A DNA stretch of 26,268 nt from DATILI01 sp035476635 (GTDB taxonomy: Bacteria; Pseudomonadota; Gammaproteobacteria; Burkholderiales; Burkholderiaceae_C). Positions 26,032 through 26,268 of the stretch are shown here, piece by piece. The notes beneath the pieces were generated by a model. It searched no databases and was not told the DNA's origin. It saw only the letters and a list, made by a program, of their open reading frames with translations. The DNA lies in contig DATILI010000134.1 in assembly GCA_035476635.1 (NCBI GenBank), positions 1 through 26,268 on the forward strand, written 5' to 3'. A program made the position numbers and the translations under genes. Within the stretch, counting starts at the first letter, position 1. The number at the start of each line of letters is the position of its first letter.

Positions 26032-26268
26032 ATGGTGGACACGCGCGATCCAGCAACCATTTCAGGTTCGGCCTGGACTAAGAACCTTGATTGCACCTTC
26101 AAAAATCCTCCGCCGGATCGGATTGCGAGAGCAGTCGCGTTGACGTGCGCAGACACAACTCACAATCTTAAGGTTTTGAGTGCGGGTGGCGACTACTTCA
26201 TACCTCGCGGCAGCATGAAAAATGAGCCGCCCTACTGTTTGGTGAAGAGCTCAGGGAAGGCTGCCTCA
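26032..26268 (+). CDS. Partial open frame of unknown function, possibly cut by IS66
   Basis: From the IS end to the window edge one frame stays open. The first ATG in it is at 26032, giving MVDTRDPATISGSAWTKNLD and later GGDYFIPRGSMKNEPPYCLV. The frame also continues upstream to the IS border (PSEYSKIERMVD), so the true start may have been lost when IS66 inserted or when DNA was deleted next to it. It is less GC-rich than the other genes. No family is recognised. It could be a remnant of an unrelated protein or simply non-coding. Confidence 0.35.
   Translation, partial: MVDTRDPATISGSAWTKNLDCTFKNPPPDRIARAVALTCADTTHNLKVLSAGGDYFIPRGSMKNEPPYCLVKSSGKAAS

Overview
The window is GC-rich chromosomal DNA of a betaproteobacterium, most likely a Comamonadaceae-type member of the Burkholderiales. 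This rests on the gene content (glyQ-glyS, corC-lnt, an AsnC-type regulator divergent from hppD-phhA), on protein style, and on a GC-rich intergenic palindromic repeat at 3971-4040 that I recall from that family. No rRNA, tRNA or CRISPR array was seen.

Layout. 1-1197 (minus): glycyl-tRNA synthetase, alpha subunit and the start of beta. 1318-3928 (plus): a bile acid:sodium symporter family (BASS) transporter overlapping an N-acyl-D-amino-acid deacylase. 4041-5111 (minus): an exported asparaginase, divergent from a LysR regulator (5249-6166). 6163-8594 (minus): corC then lnt. 8661-9389 (minus): a GNAT acetyltransferase. 9535-12135: an Lrp/AsnC regulator divergent from hppD and phhA, the phenylalanine/tyrosine to homogentisate route.

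12115-14267 (minus) is the most unusual part. An 80-residue peptide carries two almost identical 19-residue blocks. It is followed by a DUF6065-like protein and an MFS-like membrane protein in one tight operon. This looks like a precursor peptide, partner or modifying protein, and exporter, without any RiPP enzyme class I know. A class III nucleotide cyclase fused to TolB-like and TPR regions (14440-16227) is transcribed divergently from it. A LuxR-type regulator (16251-16907, minus) follows.

17010-23589 looks like a lipid or long-chain alcohol utilisation locus. The minus strand carries a Tat-signal small subunit, a GMC oxidoreductase and a membrane-anchored lipase-like hydrolase. Divergent on the plus strand are a conserved-looking unknown protein, a long-chain acyl-CoA synthetase and a metallo-beta-lactamase-fold hydrolase. 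The GMC plus Tat-subunit pair resembles what I recall of the LaoA/LaoB long-chain alcohol oxidation pair of Pseudomonas. A plausible flow is ester hydrolysis, alcohol oxidation, then CoA activation.

23603-26001 is an intact-looking IS66 element (tnpA, tnpB, tnpC) with recognisable end repeats but no visible 8-bp target duplication. After it, an open frame of unknown function runs off the window end and may be the remnant of a gene cut by the IS.
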